From Geminicoccus harenae (GTDB taxonomy: Bacteria > Pseudomonadota > Alphaproteobacteria > Geminicoccales > Geminicoccaceae): a DNA stretch of 64,000 nt. The notes below the pieces were generated by a model that was not told where the DNA came from, made no database searches, and saw only the letters and a list, made by a program, of their open reading frames with translations. Position 1 is the first letter of the stretch. Each line of letters starts with the position of its first letter. The translations under genes and the position numbers were made by a program. The stretch spans positions 1-64,000 of the forward strand of contig NZ_JABGCL010000001.1 in the NCBI RefSeq assembly GCF_019800005.1, written 5' to 3'. This document shows, one piece after another, positions 50,833-61,248 of the stretch.

Positions 50833-51230
50833 GTCAGGCGGCCGGGCGGCCGCGCTCCTTGCCAGCGATGGCAGGGGGCGAGGAAAGTCCGGGCTCCACG
50901 GAAGTACGGTGCCGGGTAACGCCCGGCGGGGGCGACCCCAGGGAAAGTGCCACAGAGACCGAACAGCCCGCCTGGGTCATCCTTGGCCTGCGGGTCATGG
51001 TGAAAAGGTGCGGTAAGAGCGCACCGCGCTGCCGGCGACGGTGGCGGCACGGTAAACCCCACCGGGAGCAAGACCAAATAGGGACGACGGCAGGCTTCGC
51101 GCCTGCAGGCCTGCTTCCGGGCTGGTCGTCCGGGTCGGTCGCGCGAGGCGGCGCGTGAGCGCCGTCCCAGAGGAATGGCCGCCTCCCGCCCATGCGGCGG
51201 GGACAGAACCCGGCTTACAGGCCGCCTGAC
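50833..51230 (+). ncRNA. rnpB: RNase P RNA (class A)
   Basis: The roughly 400-nt RNA is the catalytic part of RNase P, which trims tRNA 5' ends. The ends GTCAGGCGGCC and GGCCGCCTGAC pair as helix P1. The universally conserved blocks are present: GAGGAAAGTCCGGGCTCC near 50879 and ACAGAACCCGGCTTA near 51203, which form helix P4. In between are GGTAACGCCCGGC and GAAAGTGCCACAGAGA. The position between the amidase and the dcw cluster is common in related bacteria. Confidence 0.95.
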
Positions 51231-51231
51231 G

Positions 51232-51747
51232 TATTTTCACCGCTTGGTAGAAAATCCAGCCCCGGTCGGAGGGTGGGCGCAGCGTCGATTATCCATGTCA
51301 CAACTGGAGATTTCCGCAGGGTTATCCACAACCGGCTGGGTCGGCGGAGGCGCGTTTTTCCACAGGTTGTGGTACGATATCCACAAGCAGGGTGGTGTTT
51401 GCGGCTTGACCATCCCCGGAGCCGCGCCCATAACTGGCGTGATGCCACGCCAATAGGTTGAACCGTCGGCGCAGGCGCCACATGCCCACTTGCCGCCCGC
51501 CGGGCGGCTGGCATGATCGGCGGCAAGGCCATCTAAGAATAACTAAATAGACGCGCGCCAGTAAGGTGACTTCGTCATTGGTTGCTTTTGCCCGCTTTTG
51601 GAAATTACCCAGTATCGGCTTGTCCAAGACCGCGGGAAAATGGTGACAATCAAAGAACTTCCTGGGAAAATCTAAGAAAACCGTTGGTCGCCTGTGCGCT
51701 GCGTGTTAACCCCCAGACGATAGTCGTGCAGCCTTCGCTCGAGGACA
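51232..51747. other. Long non-coding region upstream of the dcw cluster
   Basis: About 500 bp without a convincing gene. It is more AT-rich than its surroundings, especially around 51530-51700, and should hold the dcw promoter. mraZ, which often opens the cluster, is not encoded here. A group of DnaA-box-like sequences is listed separately. One TGGGAAA (near 51663) resembles a single MraZ-box unit, but no tandem set is visible. Confidence 0.6.
51285..51390 (+). promoter_or_regulatory. Cluster of DnaA-box-like sequences
   Basis: A perfect DnaA box TTATCCACA is at 51322-51330. One-mismatch boxes are at 51356-51364 (TTTTCCACA) and 51377-51385 (ATATCCACA), and a two-mismatch copy at 51289-51297 (TTATCCATG). 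All are in the same orientation. The inverted repeat CCACA-GGT-TGTGG (51360-51372) overlaps the second box. Possible roles are DnaA control of the dcw genes, DnaA titration, or an origin. Confidence 0.5.
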
Positions 51748-51756
51748 TTGCGGCCC

Positions 51757-52779
51757 GTGGTCCCGACCGACGCTACCCCCACCGATGCCGATCGGCAGAC
51801 CGCCCAGGGTCACGCGCCGGTGATGCTGGCCGAGGTGCTGCGGGCGCTCGAGCCCGGGCCGGGGCAGGTCGTGGTGGATGCCACCTTCGGCGGCGGCGGC
51901 TACAGCCGGGCGATCCTGGCGCGCGGGGTGACGCGGCTGGTGGCGCTCGACCGCGACCCCGATGCCATCGCCCGCGGCCAGCGTGATCTGGCAGGCGAGC
52001 CGCGCCTGACCCTGGTCCATGCCCGGTTCGGCGAACTCGAGCGGGTGCTGGCGGACCTGGGCATCCCCGCCATCGACGGCATCGTGTTCGATCTGGGCGT
52101 CTCCTCTTTCCAGCTCGACCAGCCCGAGCGCGGCTTCTCCTTCCGCTACGACGCGCCCCTGGACATGCGCATGTCCAAGGACGGGCCCACGGCCGCCGAG
52201 CTGCTGGCCGGCCTCAGCGAGATCGAGCTGGCCCGGATGCTGTGGAACCATGGCGACGAGCGCGACGCGCGCCGGATCGCACGCGCCGTGGTGGCCGAGC
52301 GCCAGAAGGCGCCGATCGACACCACGCGGCGGCTGGCCGAGCTGGTGGCCCGGGTCAAGGGGCAGGGGCGCGAGGGCATCGATCCGGCGACCCGGACCTT
52401 CCAGGCGCTGCGCATCGTGGTGAACGACGAGCTGGGCGAGCTGCGCACCGCACTCGACGCGGCGGAGCGGGTGCTGCGCCCGGGCGGACGGCTGGTCGCC
52501 GTGTCCTTCCATTCGGGCGAGGACTCGATCGTCAAGGACTTCGTCAACGAGCGCGGGGGGCGGGTCCGGCGCGCCTACCGCCACCTGCCGCCGCTGGCCG
52601 AGGTGGCGCCGCGCTTTGCCTGGCTGGTGGACCGGCCGCAGCGCCCGGGACCGCAGGAAACCGAAGGCAATCCCCGGGCCCGCTCGGCGCGCCTGCGCGC
52701 TGCCGTGCGGCTGGGGGAGGGGTACGAACACCGGGCGCCGGAGCAGGGCGATCCCGGCATGAGCGGGGACGGGCGATGA
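51757..52779 (+). CDS. rsmH: 16S rRNA (cytosine1402-N4)-methyltransferase
   Basis: RsmH (MraW) methylates C1402 of 16S rRNA and opens the dcw cluster here. The protein (340 residues from the GTG at 51757; a TTG at 51748 adds three) has HAPVMLAEVLRAL, the SAM-binding DATFGGGGYSRAIL, FDLGVSSFQLDQPERGFSF, ALRIVVNDELGELR and VSFHSGEDSIVKDF. GAGGA lies 11 bases before the GTG but only 2 before the TTG, which favours the GTG. The 3' end overlaps ftsL by four bases. Confidence 0.96.
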   Translation: MVPTDATPTDADRQTAQGHAPVMLAEVLRALEPGPGQVVVDATFGGGGYSRAILARGVTRLVALDRDPDAIARGQRDLAGEPRLTLVHARFGELERVLADLGIPAIDGIVFDLGVSSFQLDQPERGFSFRYDAPLDMRMSKDGPTAAELLAGLSEIELARMLWNHGDERDARRIARAVVAERQKAPIDTTRRLAELVARVKGQGREGIDPATRTFQALRIVVNDELGELRTALDAAERVLRPGGRLVAVSFHSGEDSIVKDFVNERGGRVRRAYRHLPPLAEVAPRFAWLVDRPQRPGPQETEGNPRARSARLRAAVRLGEGYEHRAPEQGDPGMSGDGR

Positions 52780-53150
52780 CCGGGCGGAACTTGGTGTTTC
52801 TCGTGCTGCTCCTGCTGGGCACGGCCTGGTCGACCTTCCACCTGAAATACGCGGTGGTGCGGCTGGAGCGGCATGCGCACGGCCTGGAGCGCGAGATCGC
52901 CCGCACGGTTGACGAGATCCGCACGCTGGAGACCGACCTGGCGCTGCGCACCCATCCCGACCGGATCGTGGCGGTGGCGCCCAAGCTCGACATGGTGCCG
53001 GTGACCGTGCGGCAGCTCGCCAGCGCCAGCGCCCTGCCCGACCATGCGCGGGTCGCCTATGCCGACCGGATGCTCGCGGTCCTGCTGCCGTCCGGTGCGG
53101 AAGTGCCGGCGCGCCTCAAGCCCCTGGCCATGGGCGGGCTGCCGCGATGA
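52776..53150 (+). CDS. ftsL: Cell division protein FtsL
   Basis: A 124-residue bitopic membrane protein: a short cytoplasmic N-terminus, one helix (about 5-22, LVFLVLLLLGTAWSTFHL), then a periplasmic coiled coil (VRLERHAHGLEREIARTVDEI) as in FtsL, which joins FtsB and FtsQ and activates FtsWI. FtsL is poorly conserved in sequence; its position between rsmH and ftsI and the topology support the call. It overlaps both neighbours by four bases. Positions 60-124 form a typical alphaproteobacterial extension. Confidence 0.9.
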   Translation: MTGRNLVFLVLLLLGTAWSTFHLKYAVVRLERHAHGLEREIARTVDEIRTLETDLALRTHPDRIVAVAPKLDMVPVTVRQLASASALPDHARVAYADRMLAVLLPSGAEVPARLKPLAMGGLPR

Positions 53151-54859
53151 AGGAGAGGGTGCCGCTCGATTCGGTGGCGCTCGGCCGAAGGCGGATCGGG
53201 GTCGTGGTCGCGACCTTCGGGCTGCTGTTCGCGACGCTGGCCTTCCGCCTGGTGGACATCACCCAGTTCGCCGCCAAGGAGGAGCGCGCCGCCGCCCTGG
53301 TGCTGCCCAAGGACGGCATCAGCCGTCGCGATGTGGTCGACCGGCGCGGCGTCCCGGTGGCGACCGACGTGATCGTCTCAGGGGTGGGTGCGGACCCGCG
53401 CGAGGTGCCCAAGGACCCGGAGGTCTATCGCAGCCTCGGCGCCGTGCTGGAACGCGACCCGCGCATCATCGCCCGCCTGCTCGACACCGACCGGCACTTC
53501 ATCTGGCTGGAGCGGCGGATCACGCCCAGGCAGCAGGCCGACCTCCTGCGCCTGGGCATCCCCGGCATCGAGTTCCGCGACCAGCCGCGGCGGGTCTATC
53601 CGCAGGCCAATCTGGTGGCGCACCTGATCGGCCAGACCGGGATCGACAATAACGGGCTGAGCGGCCTGGAGCTGGTGTTCGACAAGACCATCCGCACCGA
53701 AGCCGGGATGCGCGACCGCGAGCCGTTCGCGCTGTCGATCGACCTGCGCGTCCAGCAGGCGCTGCGCGAGGAGCTGGCCAGCGCCATCCGCACCTACGAG
53801 GCCGCCGCCGGCAACGCCATGATCATGGACGTGCATACCGGCGAGCTGCTGGCCATGGTCAGCCTGCCCGACTTCGACGCCAACCACCCGGTCGGGCCCA
53901 AGGACGAGCGCCGGTTCAACCGCAACACGGAGGGGGTCTACGAGGTCGGCTCCCTGTTCAAGGCCCTGACCCTCAGCACCCTGCTCGACGCCGGCGTGGT
54001 GCGGATGGACGATATGTGGGACGTCCGCGAGCGGCTGAAGATCGGCCGCCGCTCGATCGGCGACGCGCACATGCTCAAGCGCTGGGCGTCCACCACCGAC
54101 GTGTTCATCAACAGCTCCAACATCGGCACGGCACGCATGGCGCTGGCCGGGGGGCGCGAGCTGCAGCACCACTACCTGGAAAGGCTGGGGCTCCTGGAGA
54201 AGCCCCAGCTGGAACTGCCCGGGGTGAGCGCCCCGCTCGTGCCGAAGCGCTGGCCGGACATCACGGTGGCCGTGGTCTCCTATGGCCACACCCTGGCGGT
54301 GACGCCGCTCAGCTTCCTGAACGCGTTTGCCGCCGTCGTGAACGGCGGGATCCTGCGCCCGGCCACGCTGCTGCGGCGCGATCCCGAGCAGCCGGTGCCG
54401 GGCGAGCGCGTGATCTCCCAGGCAGCCTCGGACCAGATCCGCGAGCTGCTCTGGCTGAACGTCGTGGGCGGCGGCGGCACCAAGGCCCGGGTGCCCGGCA
54501 TGATGGTGGGCGGCAAGACCGGGACGGCCGACAAGCCGGTCAACGGCAGGTACGTGAAGGGCGTGGTGATCTCCAGCTTCGCCGCCGCCTTTCCGATGAA
54601 CGCGCCGCGCTATGCCGTCCTGGTGATGCTGGACAACCCGACCGCCAACGAAGCCACGATGGGCTTCCGCTACGCCAGCTGGAACGCGGCCCCGGCGACC
54701 GGCAAGATCATCAGCCGGGTGGCCCCGCTCCTGGGCGTGCCGCTGGTCCCGCAGGAGGTCGAGGACGGCTTCCTGGCCAAGGCGCCGCCGGAGATCCAGC
54801 AGGAGGAAATGAAGCGGCGGGGCAAGGAGGCGCAGCTTGCGGCTTTCGCGCCTCATTGA
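53147..54859 (+). CDS. ftsI: Peptidoglycan D,D-transpeptidase FtsI (PBP3)
   Basis: FtsI cross-links septal peptidoglycan together with FtsW. The 570-residue class B penicillin-binding protein has an N-terminal membrane anchor (about 17-35) and a pedestal domain. The transpeptidase motifs are SxxK in YEVGSLFKAL (Leu where Thr is common), SxN in FINSSNIGTARMA and KTG in VGGKTGTADKPV. The start overlaps the ftsL stop. The last 23 bases overlap the start of murE, so translation of the two is coupled. Confidence 0.96.
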   Translation: MKERVPLDSVALGRRRIGVVVATFGLLFATLAFRLVDITQFAAKEERAAALVLPKDGISRRDVVDRRGVPVATDVIVSGVGADPREVPKDPEVYRSLGAVLERDPRIIARLLDTDRHFIWLERRITPRQQADLLRLGIPGIEFRDQPRRVYPQANLVAHLIGQTGIDNNGLSGLELVFDKTIRTEAGMRDREPFALSIDLRVQQALREELASAIRTYEAAAGNAMIMDVHTGELLAMVSLPDFDANHPVGPKDERRFNRNTEGVYEVGSLFKALTLSTLLDAGVVRMDDMWDVRERLKIGRRSIGDAHMLKRWASTTDVFINSSNIGTARMALAGGRELQHHYLERLGLLEKPQLELPGVSAPLVPKRWPDITVAVVSYGHTLAVTPLSFLNAFAAVVNGGILRPATLLRRDPEQPVPGERVISQAASDQIRELLWLNVVGGGGTKARVPGMMVGGKTGTADKPVNGRYVKGVVISSFAAAFPMNAPRYAVLVMLDNPTANEATMGFRYASWNAAPATGKIISRVAPLLGVPLVPQEVEDGFLAKAPPEIQQEEMKRRGKEAQLAAFAPH

Positions 54860-56300
54860 CGGCCTCGGCCTGACCGCCCTGCCGGCGCCCGACGCCACGG
54901 ATCCGGAGATCCGCGGCCTGGCGCTCGATTCGCGCGAGGTGCGGCCCGGTACGCTGTTCGCGGCCCTGCCCGGCACGCGCGTGGACGGCAGCACCTTCGT
55001 CGAGCAGGCGATCGCGGCGGGTGCCGTGGCCGTGCTCGGCGGTCCGGCCCTGGCAGGACACGCCCTCCCTGTGCTGGTCGCCCCCGACCCTGCGGCGGCA
55101 CTGGCCAGGCTCGCCGCGCGCTTCTTCGGCCGCCAGCCCGCCACCGTGGCGGCGGTCACCGGCACCAACGGCAAGACCTCGGTCGCGAGCTTCACCCGCC
55201 AGCTCTGGGCGCTGTCCGGCCACAAGTCCGCCTCGATCGGCACGCTCGGCGTGCAGTCCACGACCGGCGACCTGCCGGGCAACCTCACCACGCCCGACGT
55301 GCTGACCTTGCAGCGACTGGCCGCCGAGCTGGCCGAGGCGGGGGTCGAGCGGCTGGTGATCGAGGCGTCCAGCCACGGCCTGGAGCAGCGCCGCGTCGAC
55401 GGGCTGCGCATCATGGCCGCCGCCTTCACCAACCTCACCCGCGACCATCTCGACCATCACGGCGACATGGCCGCCTATCTGGCCGCCAAAAGCCGCCTGT
55501 TCGCCGAGGTGCTGGTGCCGGACGGTGTCGCGGTGCTGAACGCGGACATGCCGGAGTTCGCAGGGCTGGCGGCGGTCTGCGAACAGCGCGGCATCCGGGT
55601 GATCGACTATGGTCGCCAGGCCCAGGCGCTGCGCCTGGTCGAGCAGCGGCCGGAGCCGGATGGCCAGAGCCTGGTGCTGGCGCTGTCCGGGCGGGAGTTC
55701 CGGGTCGCGAGCCCGCTGGTGGGCGCGTTCCAGGCGGAGAACCTCCTGGCGGCCCTGGGGCTGTGGCAGGCGACCGGCGGGGACCCCGCCGAGGCGCTCC
55801 GGTTGATCCCGCAGGTCATGGGTGCCCCCGGGCGCATGCAGCTCGCAGGTGCCACGCCCGGCGGTGCCGCCGTTTATGTCGACTACGCGCACACGCCCGA
55901 CGCGCTGGAAAAGGCGCTGGCGGCGGCCCGGCCGCATGTCGGGGGCCGTCTCGTCGTGGTGTTCGGCTGCGGGGGCGACCGCGACCCGGGCAAGCGGCCT
56001 TTGATGGGCCAGATGGCCGCCGAGCGGGCGGACGTGGCGATCGTGACCGACGACAACCCGCGCAGCGAGGACCCGGCTGCGATCCGGGCCGCGGTCCTGG
56101 CGGGGATGCCGGCCGGTGCGCGCGAGATCGGCGACCGTGCGCTGGCGATCCGCACGGCGGTGGCCGAGCTTCGCCCAGGTGATCTGCTGCTGATCGCCGG
56201 CAAGGGCCATGAGCGCGGCCAGACGGTGAGGGGCGTCACCCATCCGTTCGACGATGCCGAGGTCGCGAAGGCCGCCCTTGCGGAGCTTGCCCCGGCATGA
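54837..56300 (+). CDS. murE: UDP-MurNAc-L-Ala-D-Glu:meso-diaminopimelate ligase
   Basis: MurE adds the third residue of the peptidoglycan stem peptide. The 487-residue ligase has the P-loop [12 protein letters not shown], the carbamylated-lysine region [11 protein letters not shown] and [22 protein letters not shown] contains the DNPR signature for meso-diaminopimelate, so the cross-link is the Gram-negative type. The start is a TTG at 54837 with AAGGAGG six bases upstream, lying 23 bases inside ftsI. The 3' end overlaps murF by four bases. Confidence 0.96.
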   Translation: MRLSRLIDGLGLTALPAPDATDPEIRGLALDSREVRPGTLFAALPGTRVDGSTFVEQAIAAGAVAVLGGPALAGHALPVLVAPDPAAALARLAARFFGRQPATVAAVTGTNGKTSVASFTRQLWALSGHKSASIGTLGVQSTTGDLPGNLTTPDVLTLQRLAAELAEAGVERLVIEASSHGLEQRRVDGLRIMAAAFTNLTRDHLDHHGDMAAYLAAKSRLFAEVLVPDGVAVLNADMPEFAGLAAVCEQRGIRVIDYGRQAQALRLVEQRPEPDGQSLVLALSGREFRVASPLVGAFQAENLLAALGLWQATGGDPAEALRLIPQVMGAPGRMQLAGATPGGAAVYVDYAHTPDALEKALAAARPHVGGRLVVVFGCGGDRDPGKRPLMGQMAAERADVAIVTDDNPRSEDPAAIRAAVLAGMPAGAREIGDRALAIRTAVAELRPGDLLLIAGKGHERGQTVRGVTHPFDDAEVAKAALAELAPA

Positions 56301-57685
56301 GCGCGCTCTGGACCTCCAGCCAGGCTGCCGCGGCCAGCGGCGGCACCCTGAGCGGCCCCGCCTGGCAGGCCGACGGCGTCGCGATCGACACGCGCGAGCT
56401 TCAGGCGGGCGACCTGTTCGTGGCGCTCCAGGGCGAGCATCGCGACGGCCACGCGTTCGTGCCGGCAGCGCTGGCCGCAGGTGCCGCGGCGGCCCTGGTC
56501 GCCCGTGCGGATGCCCTGCCGGAAGCTGCGCCCGGCCTGCTGGTCGCGGACACGCTGCTGGGCCTGGAAGCGCTGGCGCGGGCGCGGCGCGCCGAGGCCG
56601 GCGCCAGGATCGTCGCCATCACCGGCAGTGCCGGGAAGACCACCGCCAAGGCGGCGCTCGCCACCCTGCTCGCCGCCTTCGGCCCGACCCATGCCAGCGC
56701 CAAGAGCCACAACAACCATTGGGGCGTGCCGCTGAGCCTGGCCCGGATGCCGCAGGACACGGCGTTCGGCGTGTTCGAGCTGGGCATGAACCACCCGGGC
56801 GAGATCCGGGCCCTGGCAGCGCAGGTTCGGCCCCATGTGGCACTGGTGACCACGGTGGCTCCGGCCCATCTCGGCCATTTCCCCGGCGAGGAGGCGATCG
56901 CCCGCGCCAAGGCCGAGATCATGGAGGCGATCGAGCCGGGCGGCACGGTGGTGCTGCCCGCCGACAATCGCTGGTCGGACCTCCTCCTCCAGGCGGCACG
57001 AGGCTCGCAGGCCGGCGCCATTCTCACCTTCGGCCGCTCCGCCGGCGCCGACCTGCGGCTCCTGGCCGAGACGGGCGACGCGGACGGCAGCCGGGTCGAG
57101 GCCCGGCTGGGCGGGCGGACGCTTCGCTGGCGCCTGGACCTGCCCGGCGCCCACCAGGTCGAGAACAGCCTGGGCTGGCTCGCCGTGGCGACGGCGCTGG
57201 GTCTCGACCCCGAGGCAGTGGCCGGCCGGATGGCGCTGGTCCGCCCGGTCGAGGGGAGGGGCGTGCGCCGGCCGCTCCGGCTGCCGGGTGGTGCCGCCGT
57301 CCTGCTGCTGGACGAAAGCTACAACGCCAACCCGGCCTCGATGCGGGCGGCCCTGGACGTGCTGGCGCGCCAGCCCGGCCGCAAGGTCGCGGTGCTGGGC
57401 GACATGCTGGAGCTGGGTGCGCAGGCCGAGCCGCTCCATGCCGGGCTGGCCCCCGATCTGGCGGCAGCCGGCGTCGAGGCGGCCTATCTGTGCGGCCCGG
57501 CCATGGCGAGTCTGGCCGGGCGGCTGGCCTGCGGGATCGCGGTCCATCACGCACCCACCAGCGCCGAGCTCCTGCCGCTGCTTCAGCACGAGCTGCGGGA
57601 CGGCGACGTGGTGCTGGTCAAGGGTTCATTGGGAAGTCGGATGCGGGTGATCGTCGACGGGCTCGCGGCAGGGGGGCAGGGCTGA
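56297..57685 (+). CDS. murF: UDP-MurNAc-tripeptide:D-Ala-D-Ala ligase
   Basis: MurF adds D-Ala-D-Ala to complete the UDP-MurNAc-pentapeptide. The 462-residue protein has the ATP loop [14 protein letters not shown], the MurF-type [23 protein letters not shown] and [15 protein letters not shown], with the C-terminal [11 protein letters not shown]. It overlaps murE by four bases, and mraY starts inside its stop (TGATG). Confidence 0.96.
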   Translation: MSALWTSSQAAAASGGTLSGPAWQADGVAIDTRELQAGDLFVALQGEHRDGHAFVPAALAAGAAAALVARADALPEAAPGLLVADTLLGLEALARARRAEAGARIVAITGSAGKTTAKAALATLLAAFGPTHASAKSHNNHWGVPLSLARMPQDTAFGVFELGMNHPGEIRALAAQVRPHVALVTTVAPAHLGHFPGEEAIARAKAEIMEAIEPGGTVVLPADNRWSDLLLQAARGSQAGAILTFGRSAGADLRLLAETGDADGSRVEARLGGRTLRWRLDLPGAHQVENSLGWLAVATALGLDPEAVAGRMALVRPVEGRGVRRPLRLPGGAAVLLLDESYNANPASMRAALDVLARQPGRKVAVLGDMLELGAQAEPLHAGLAPDLAAAGVEAAYLCGPAMASLAGRLACGIAVHHAPTSAELLPLLQHELRDGDVVLVKGSLGSRMRVIVDGLAAGGQG

Positions 57686-58773
57686 TGCTCTACCACCTGC
57701 TGGTGCCCCTTTCGGAGACGGTGAACGTCCTCAACGTGTTCCGCTACATCACGTTTCGTGCCGGCGGGGCGGTGATGACGGCACTCCTGCTCAGCTTCTG
57801 GCTAGGCCCCAAGGTGATCCGCTGGCTGAAGAGCAAGCAGCCGGGCGGCCAGCCGATCCGCCTGGACGGGCCGGAAAGCCATCTCCTCACCAAGAAGGGC
57901 ACGCCCACCATGGGCGGCGTGCTGATCCTGCTGGCGCTCAGCCTGTCCACCCTGCTCTGGGCCGACCTGTCCAACGGCTATACCTGGTGCGTCCTGTTCG
58001 TGACGCTGGGCTACGGCCTGATCGGCTTCGGCGACGACTATCTCAAGCTCACCAAGCGCAACAGCAAGGGCCTGTCCGGGCGGATGAAGCTCCTGGCCCA
58101 GGCGCTGATCGGGCTGATCGTGGCCCTCTACCTCGTGCTGGTCGTGGACGGGCCGGGGGCCACCTCGGTGGCGCTGCCCTTCTTCAAGGACGCCTTCATC
58201 CCGCTGGGCTTCCTGTTCCCGGCCTTCGCCACCCTGGTGATGATGGGCAGCTCCAACGCGGTGAACCTGACCGACGGGCTGGACGGGCTCGCGATCGTGC
58301 CGGTGATGATCGCGGCCGGCTGCTTCGGCATGATCGCCTATCTCGGCGGCAACGTGATCTTCGCCAACTATCTGGGCATCCCGCACGTCGCGGGTGCGGG
58401 CGAGATCACCGTGTTCCTGGCGGCGCTGGTCGGCGCGTCCATGGGCTTCCTCTGGTTCAACGCCCCGCCGGCCATGGTGTTCATGGGCGACACCGGCTCG
58501 CTCTCCGCCGGCGGCGCTCTCGGCGTCACCGCTGTGATCGTGAAGCACGAACTGGTGCTGATGGTGATCGGCGGCCTGTTCGTGCTGGAGGCGGTGTCGG
58601 TGATCGTGCAGGTTGCCAGCTTCAAGATGACGGGGCGGCGGGTGTTCCGGATGGCGCCGCTGCACCACCACTTCGAGAAGCTGGGCTGGCAGGAATCGAC
58701 GATCGTGATCCGCTTCTGGATCATCGCCTCGATCCTGGCCCTGGTAGGCCTCTCCACCCTCAAGCTGAGGTGA
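57685..58773 (+). CDS. mraY: Phospho-N-acetylmuramoyl-pentapeptide transferase
   Basis: MraY transfers phospho-MurNAc-pentapeptide to undecaprenyl phosphate, forming lipid I, in the inner membrane. The 362-residue protein has about ten membrane helices. The family motifs are [20 protein letters not shown] (Asp-Asp), [11 protein letters not shown] and [12 protein letters not shown] (His motif). The ATG shares one base with the murF stop. It begins [20 protein letters not shown], a common MraY N-terminus. Confidence 0.97.
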   Translation: MLYHLLVPLSETVNVLNVFRYITFRAGGAVMTALLLSFWLGPKVIRWLKSKQPGGQPIRLDGPESHLLTKKGTPTMGGVLILLALSLSTLLWADLSNGYTWCVLFVTLGYGLIGFGDDYLKLTKRNSKGLSGRMKLLAQALIGLIVALYLVLVVDGPGATSVALPFFKDAFIPLGFLFPAFATLVMMGSSNAVNLTDGLDGLAIVPVMIAAGCFGMIAYLGGNVIFANYLGIPHVAGAGEITVFLAALVGASMGFLWFNAPPAMVFMGDTGSLSAGGALGVTAVIVKHELVLMVIGGLFVLEAVSVIVQVASFKMTGRRVFRMAPLHHHFEKLGWQESTIVIRFWIIASILALVGLSTLKLR

Positions 58774-58779
58774 GCCGAG

Positions 58780-60132
58780 ATGGGCTGGATGGAACGGATC
58801 GCCGGAGCTGACGTGGGCGTGCTGGGCCTGGGGCGCAGCGGCCTGGCCGCCGTCCGGGCACTGGCGGGGCGGGCCCGGCGGGTGGTCGCCTTCGACGACG
58901 ACCCGGCTCAGATCGGCCGTGCCGTGGCGCTGGGTGCGGTACCGGGCGAGGCCGGCGCGATCTCGGGGCTGGCCGCCCTGGTGGTGAGCCCCGGCGTGCC
59001 GCTCACCCATCCGGCACCGCACCCGGTGGTCCGGGCCGCTGCCGAGGCCGGGGTGCCGCGCATCGCCGACCTGGACCTGCTGGCCGGACGGCTGGGCGAG
59101 CGGCGGGTGGTGGGTGTCACCGGCACCAACGGCAAGTCGACCACCACCGCACTGATCCATCACATCCTGACCGGCTCCGGCCGGGCCGCGGTCATGGGCG
59201 GCAATATCGGCGTGCCGGTCCTGGACATGGATCTGGGGCCTGCCGACGCGGTGGTGGTGCTGGAGCTGTCCTCCTACCAGCTCGACCTGATCCAGGACCT
59301 GCCGATCGACATTGCGGTCTGGACCAACATCTCGCCCGACCATCTGGACCGGCACGGCGACCTCGCCGGCTATGTCCGGGCCAAGGAGAAGCTGTTCCGC
59401 CACGGGCGCGACCATGCCACCGCCGCCATCGGCGTGGACGATCAGGAAAGCCGGCAGGTCCTGGCGCGCCTGGCAGGGCAGGGTACCCACCGGATCGTGC
59501 CGGTCTCGGGCGGGGAGATGCCGGGCGGCGGCGTGGGCGTGGTCGAAGGTCGGCTGATCGACGCCAGCGACAAGACCTCGCGCTTCGTGGCCGACCTGAG
59601 CCAGGCCACCACGCTGCGTGGCCGGCACAACCACCAGAACGCCGCTGCCGCCTATGCCGCGGTCCGGGCCCTGGGCGGCCTCGCGCCCAGGCTGGTGGCG
59701 GAGCGGATGTTCGACTTCCCGGGCCTGCCGCACCGCATGGAGCAGGTGGCCCTCGAGAACGGCGTGCGCTGGGTCAACGACAGCAAGGCGACCAACCCCG
59801 ATGCCGCCGGGCGCAGCCTCGGTGCCTTCGACCAGGTCGTCTGGATCGCCGGGGGGCGGCCCAAGCCCGGCGGCTTTCGCAGCCTCGCACCCGCCATGGC
59901 CAATGTCCGGGCAGCCCTCCTGATCGGCGAGGCGGCCGACGCGATCGCCGAGGATCTGGGCGGCCTGGTGGACTGCCGCAAGCTCGGCACGCTGGACGAG
60001 GCGGTCGCGGCGGCACGCGAGCTCGCCACGCCCGGCACCACCGTGCTGCTGGCGCCCGCCTGCGCCAGCTTCGACCAGTTCAGGGACTACGAGGCGCGGG
60101 GCGAGCGCTTCCGCGACCTCGTGAAAGGGTAG
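58780..60132 (+). CDS. murD: UDP-MurNAc-L-alanine:D-glutamate ligase
   Basis: MurD adds D-glutamate as second residue of the stem peptide. The 450-residue protein has an N-terminal UMP-binding Rossmann part (VGVLGLGRSGLAAVRAL), the P-loop GVTGTNGKSTTTAL, SSYQLDLI, ISPDHLDRHG, the linker GLPHRMEQV and VNDSKATNPDAA. It follows mraY by six bases and precedes ftsW by six. Length and motifs are normal. Confidence 0.96.
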   Translation: MGWMERIAGADVGVLGLGRSGLAAVRALAGRARRVVAFDDDPAQIGRAVALGAVPGEAGAISGLAALVVSPGVPLTHPAPHPVVRAAAEAGVPRIADLDLLAGRLGERRVVGVTGTNGKSTTTALIHHILTGSGRAAVMGGNIGVPVLDMDLGPADAVVVLELSSYQLDLIQDLPIDIAVWTNISPDHLDRHGDLAGYVRAKEKLFRHGRDHATAAIGVDDQESRQVLARLAGQGTHRIVPVSGGEMPGGGVGVVEGRLIDASDKTSRFVADLSQATTLRGRHNHQNAAAAYAAVRALGGLAPRLVAERMFDFPGLPHRMEQVALENGVRWVNDSKATNPDAAGRSLGAFDQVVWIAGGRPKPGGFRSLAPAMANVRAALLIGEAADAIAEDLGGLVDCRKLGTLDEAVAAARELATPGTTVLLAPACASFDQFRDYEARGERFRDLVKG

Positions 60133-60138
60133 GGCGGC

Positions 60139-61248
60139 ATGATCGTCGTCGCGCGCAGCGATCGCAGCGTCCTCGGGTCCTGGTGGTGGACGGTCGACCG
60201 CGTCCTGATGCTGGGCTTCGCGATCCTGGCCGTGATCGGCCTGATCCTGGTGTTCGCGGCCAGCGGCCCGGTCGCGATCCGCAACAACAACCCCGCCACC
60301 TATTTCGTCGAGCGCCAGGCCGTCTTCCTGGCGGCGTCGATCGGCCTGATGCTGTGCGCCTCCATGCTCTCGCCGCGCGGCGTGCTGCGGCTCTCCCTGT
60401 TCCTCCTGGCCGTGTTCATCGGGCTGACCGCGCTCACCCCGTTCGGGCCGGAGGTCAAGGGCGCCCATCGCTGGCTCGACTTCGGCAGCTTCCGCCTGCA
60501 GCCCTCCGAGTTCGTGAAGCCCACCCTCGCGGTCGTGGTCGCCTGGCTGCTCGCCCGCAGCCAGGGCCTGCGCGGCCTGTGGCCCTCGCTCCTGCCGGTC
60601 TGCCTGGCCCTGGCGATGCTGGCCCGCCAGCCCGACATCGGCATGGCCTTCGTGGTGGCCGCGGTGTTCGGCATCCAGCTCTTCCTGGCCGGGCTCGGCT
60701 GGGGCTGGATCACGGCAGCCGCCGGTGCCGGCATCGCCGGCCTGTGGGGCGCCTATCTGTTCTACCCGCACTTCACCCAGCGGGTGGACGGCTTCATGGA
60801 TCCCTCGCAGGAGGTCTACCAGGTCGACAAGGCGATGAACGCGGTGGCCTCTGGCGGCCTGTTCGGCCGGGGCCCGGGCGAGGGAGTGGTGAAGTTCCAG
60901 CTTCCCGACGCCCATTCCGACTTCATCTTCGCCGCCACCGCCGAGGAGTTCGGGGTGATCACCTGCCTGGCGCTGGTCGGGCTGTTCTTCTTCCTCCTGT
61001 CCCGCGCGCTGCGCCGGGTTTCGGGCCTCCATGACCGCTTCTGCCTGCTGGCGGCCGGCGGGCTCGCCGCCCAGTTCGGCCTGCAGGCCTTCATCAACAT
61101 GGCGGTCAACCTGAACCTGATGCCGACCAAGGGGATGACCCTGCCGTTCATCTCCTATGGCGGCAGCTCGCTCCTGGCGTTCGGGCTGAGCATGGGCCTC
61201 CTCCTGGCGCTGACCCGCCGCGGCGCCCGGCTGGAACTGGTGCGATGA
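60139..61248 (+). CDS. ftsW: SEDS peptidoglycan glycosyltransferase FtsW
   Basis: FtsW polymerises lipid II at the division site together with FtsI. The 369-residue protein has about ten helices. SEDS motifs include [18 protein letters not shown], the region around [19 protein letters not shown] and [17 protein letters not shown], and [17 protein letters not shown] near the end. Its place between murD and murG points to FtsW rather than RodA. The stop overlaps murG by four bases. Confidence 0.96.
   Translation: MIVVARSDRSVLGSWWWTVDRVLMLGFAILAVIGLILVFAASGPVAIRNNNPATYFVERQAVFLAASIGLMLCASMLSPRGVLRLSLFLLAVFIGLTALTPFGPEVKGAHRWLDFGSFRLQPSEFVKPTLAVVVAWLLARSQGLRGLWPSLLPVCLALAMLARQPDIGMAFVVAAVFGIQLFLAGLGWGWITAAAGAGIAGLWGAYLFYPHFTQRVDGFMDPSQEVYQVDKAMNAVASGGLFGRGPGEGVVKFQLPDAHSDFIFAATAEEFGVITCLALVGLFFFLLSRALRRVSGLHDRFCLLAAGGLAAQFGLQAFINMAVNLNLMPTKGMTLPFISYGGSSLLAFGLSMGLLLALTRRGARLELVR

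Noticed and set aside
51175..51461. Possible small protein gene after rnpB
   Set aside because: The frame overlaps the 3' end of rnpB, has no ribosome site or similarity I recognise, and crosses the DnaA-box region.
51232..51747. mraZ or tandem MraZ boxes upstream of rsmH
   Set aside because: No frame encodes an MraZ-like protein, and only a single TGGGAAA unit is found, not the tandem TGGGN repeats.
57802..61032. 1076-codon minus-strand frame in the dcw cluster
   Set aside because: Shadow of mraY, murD and ftsW; no domain and composition dominated by Gln, His, Arg and Gly.
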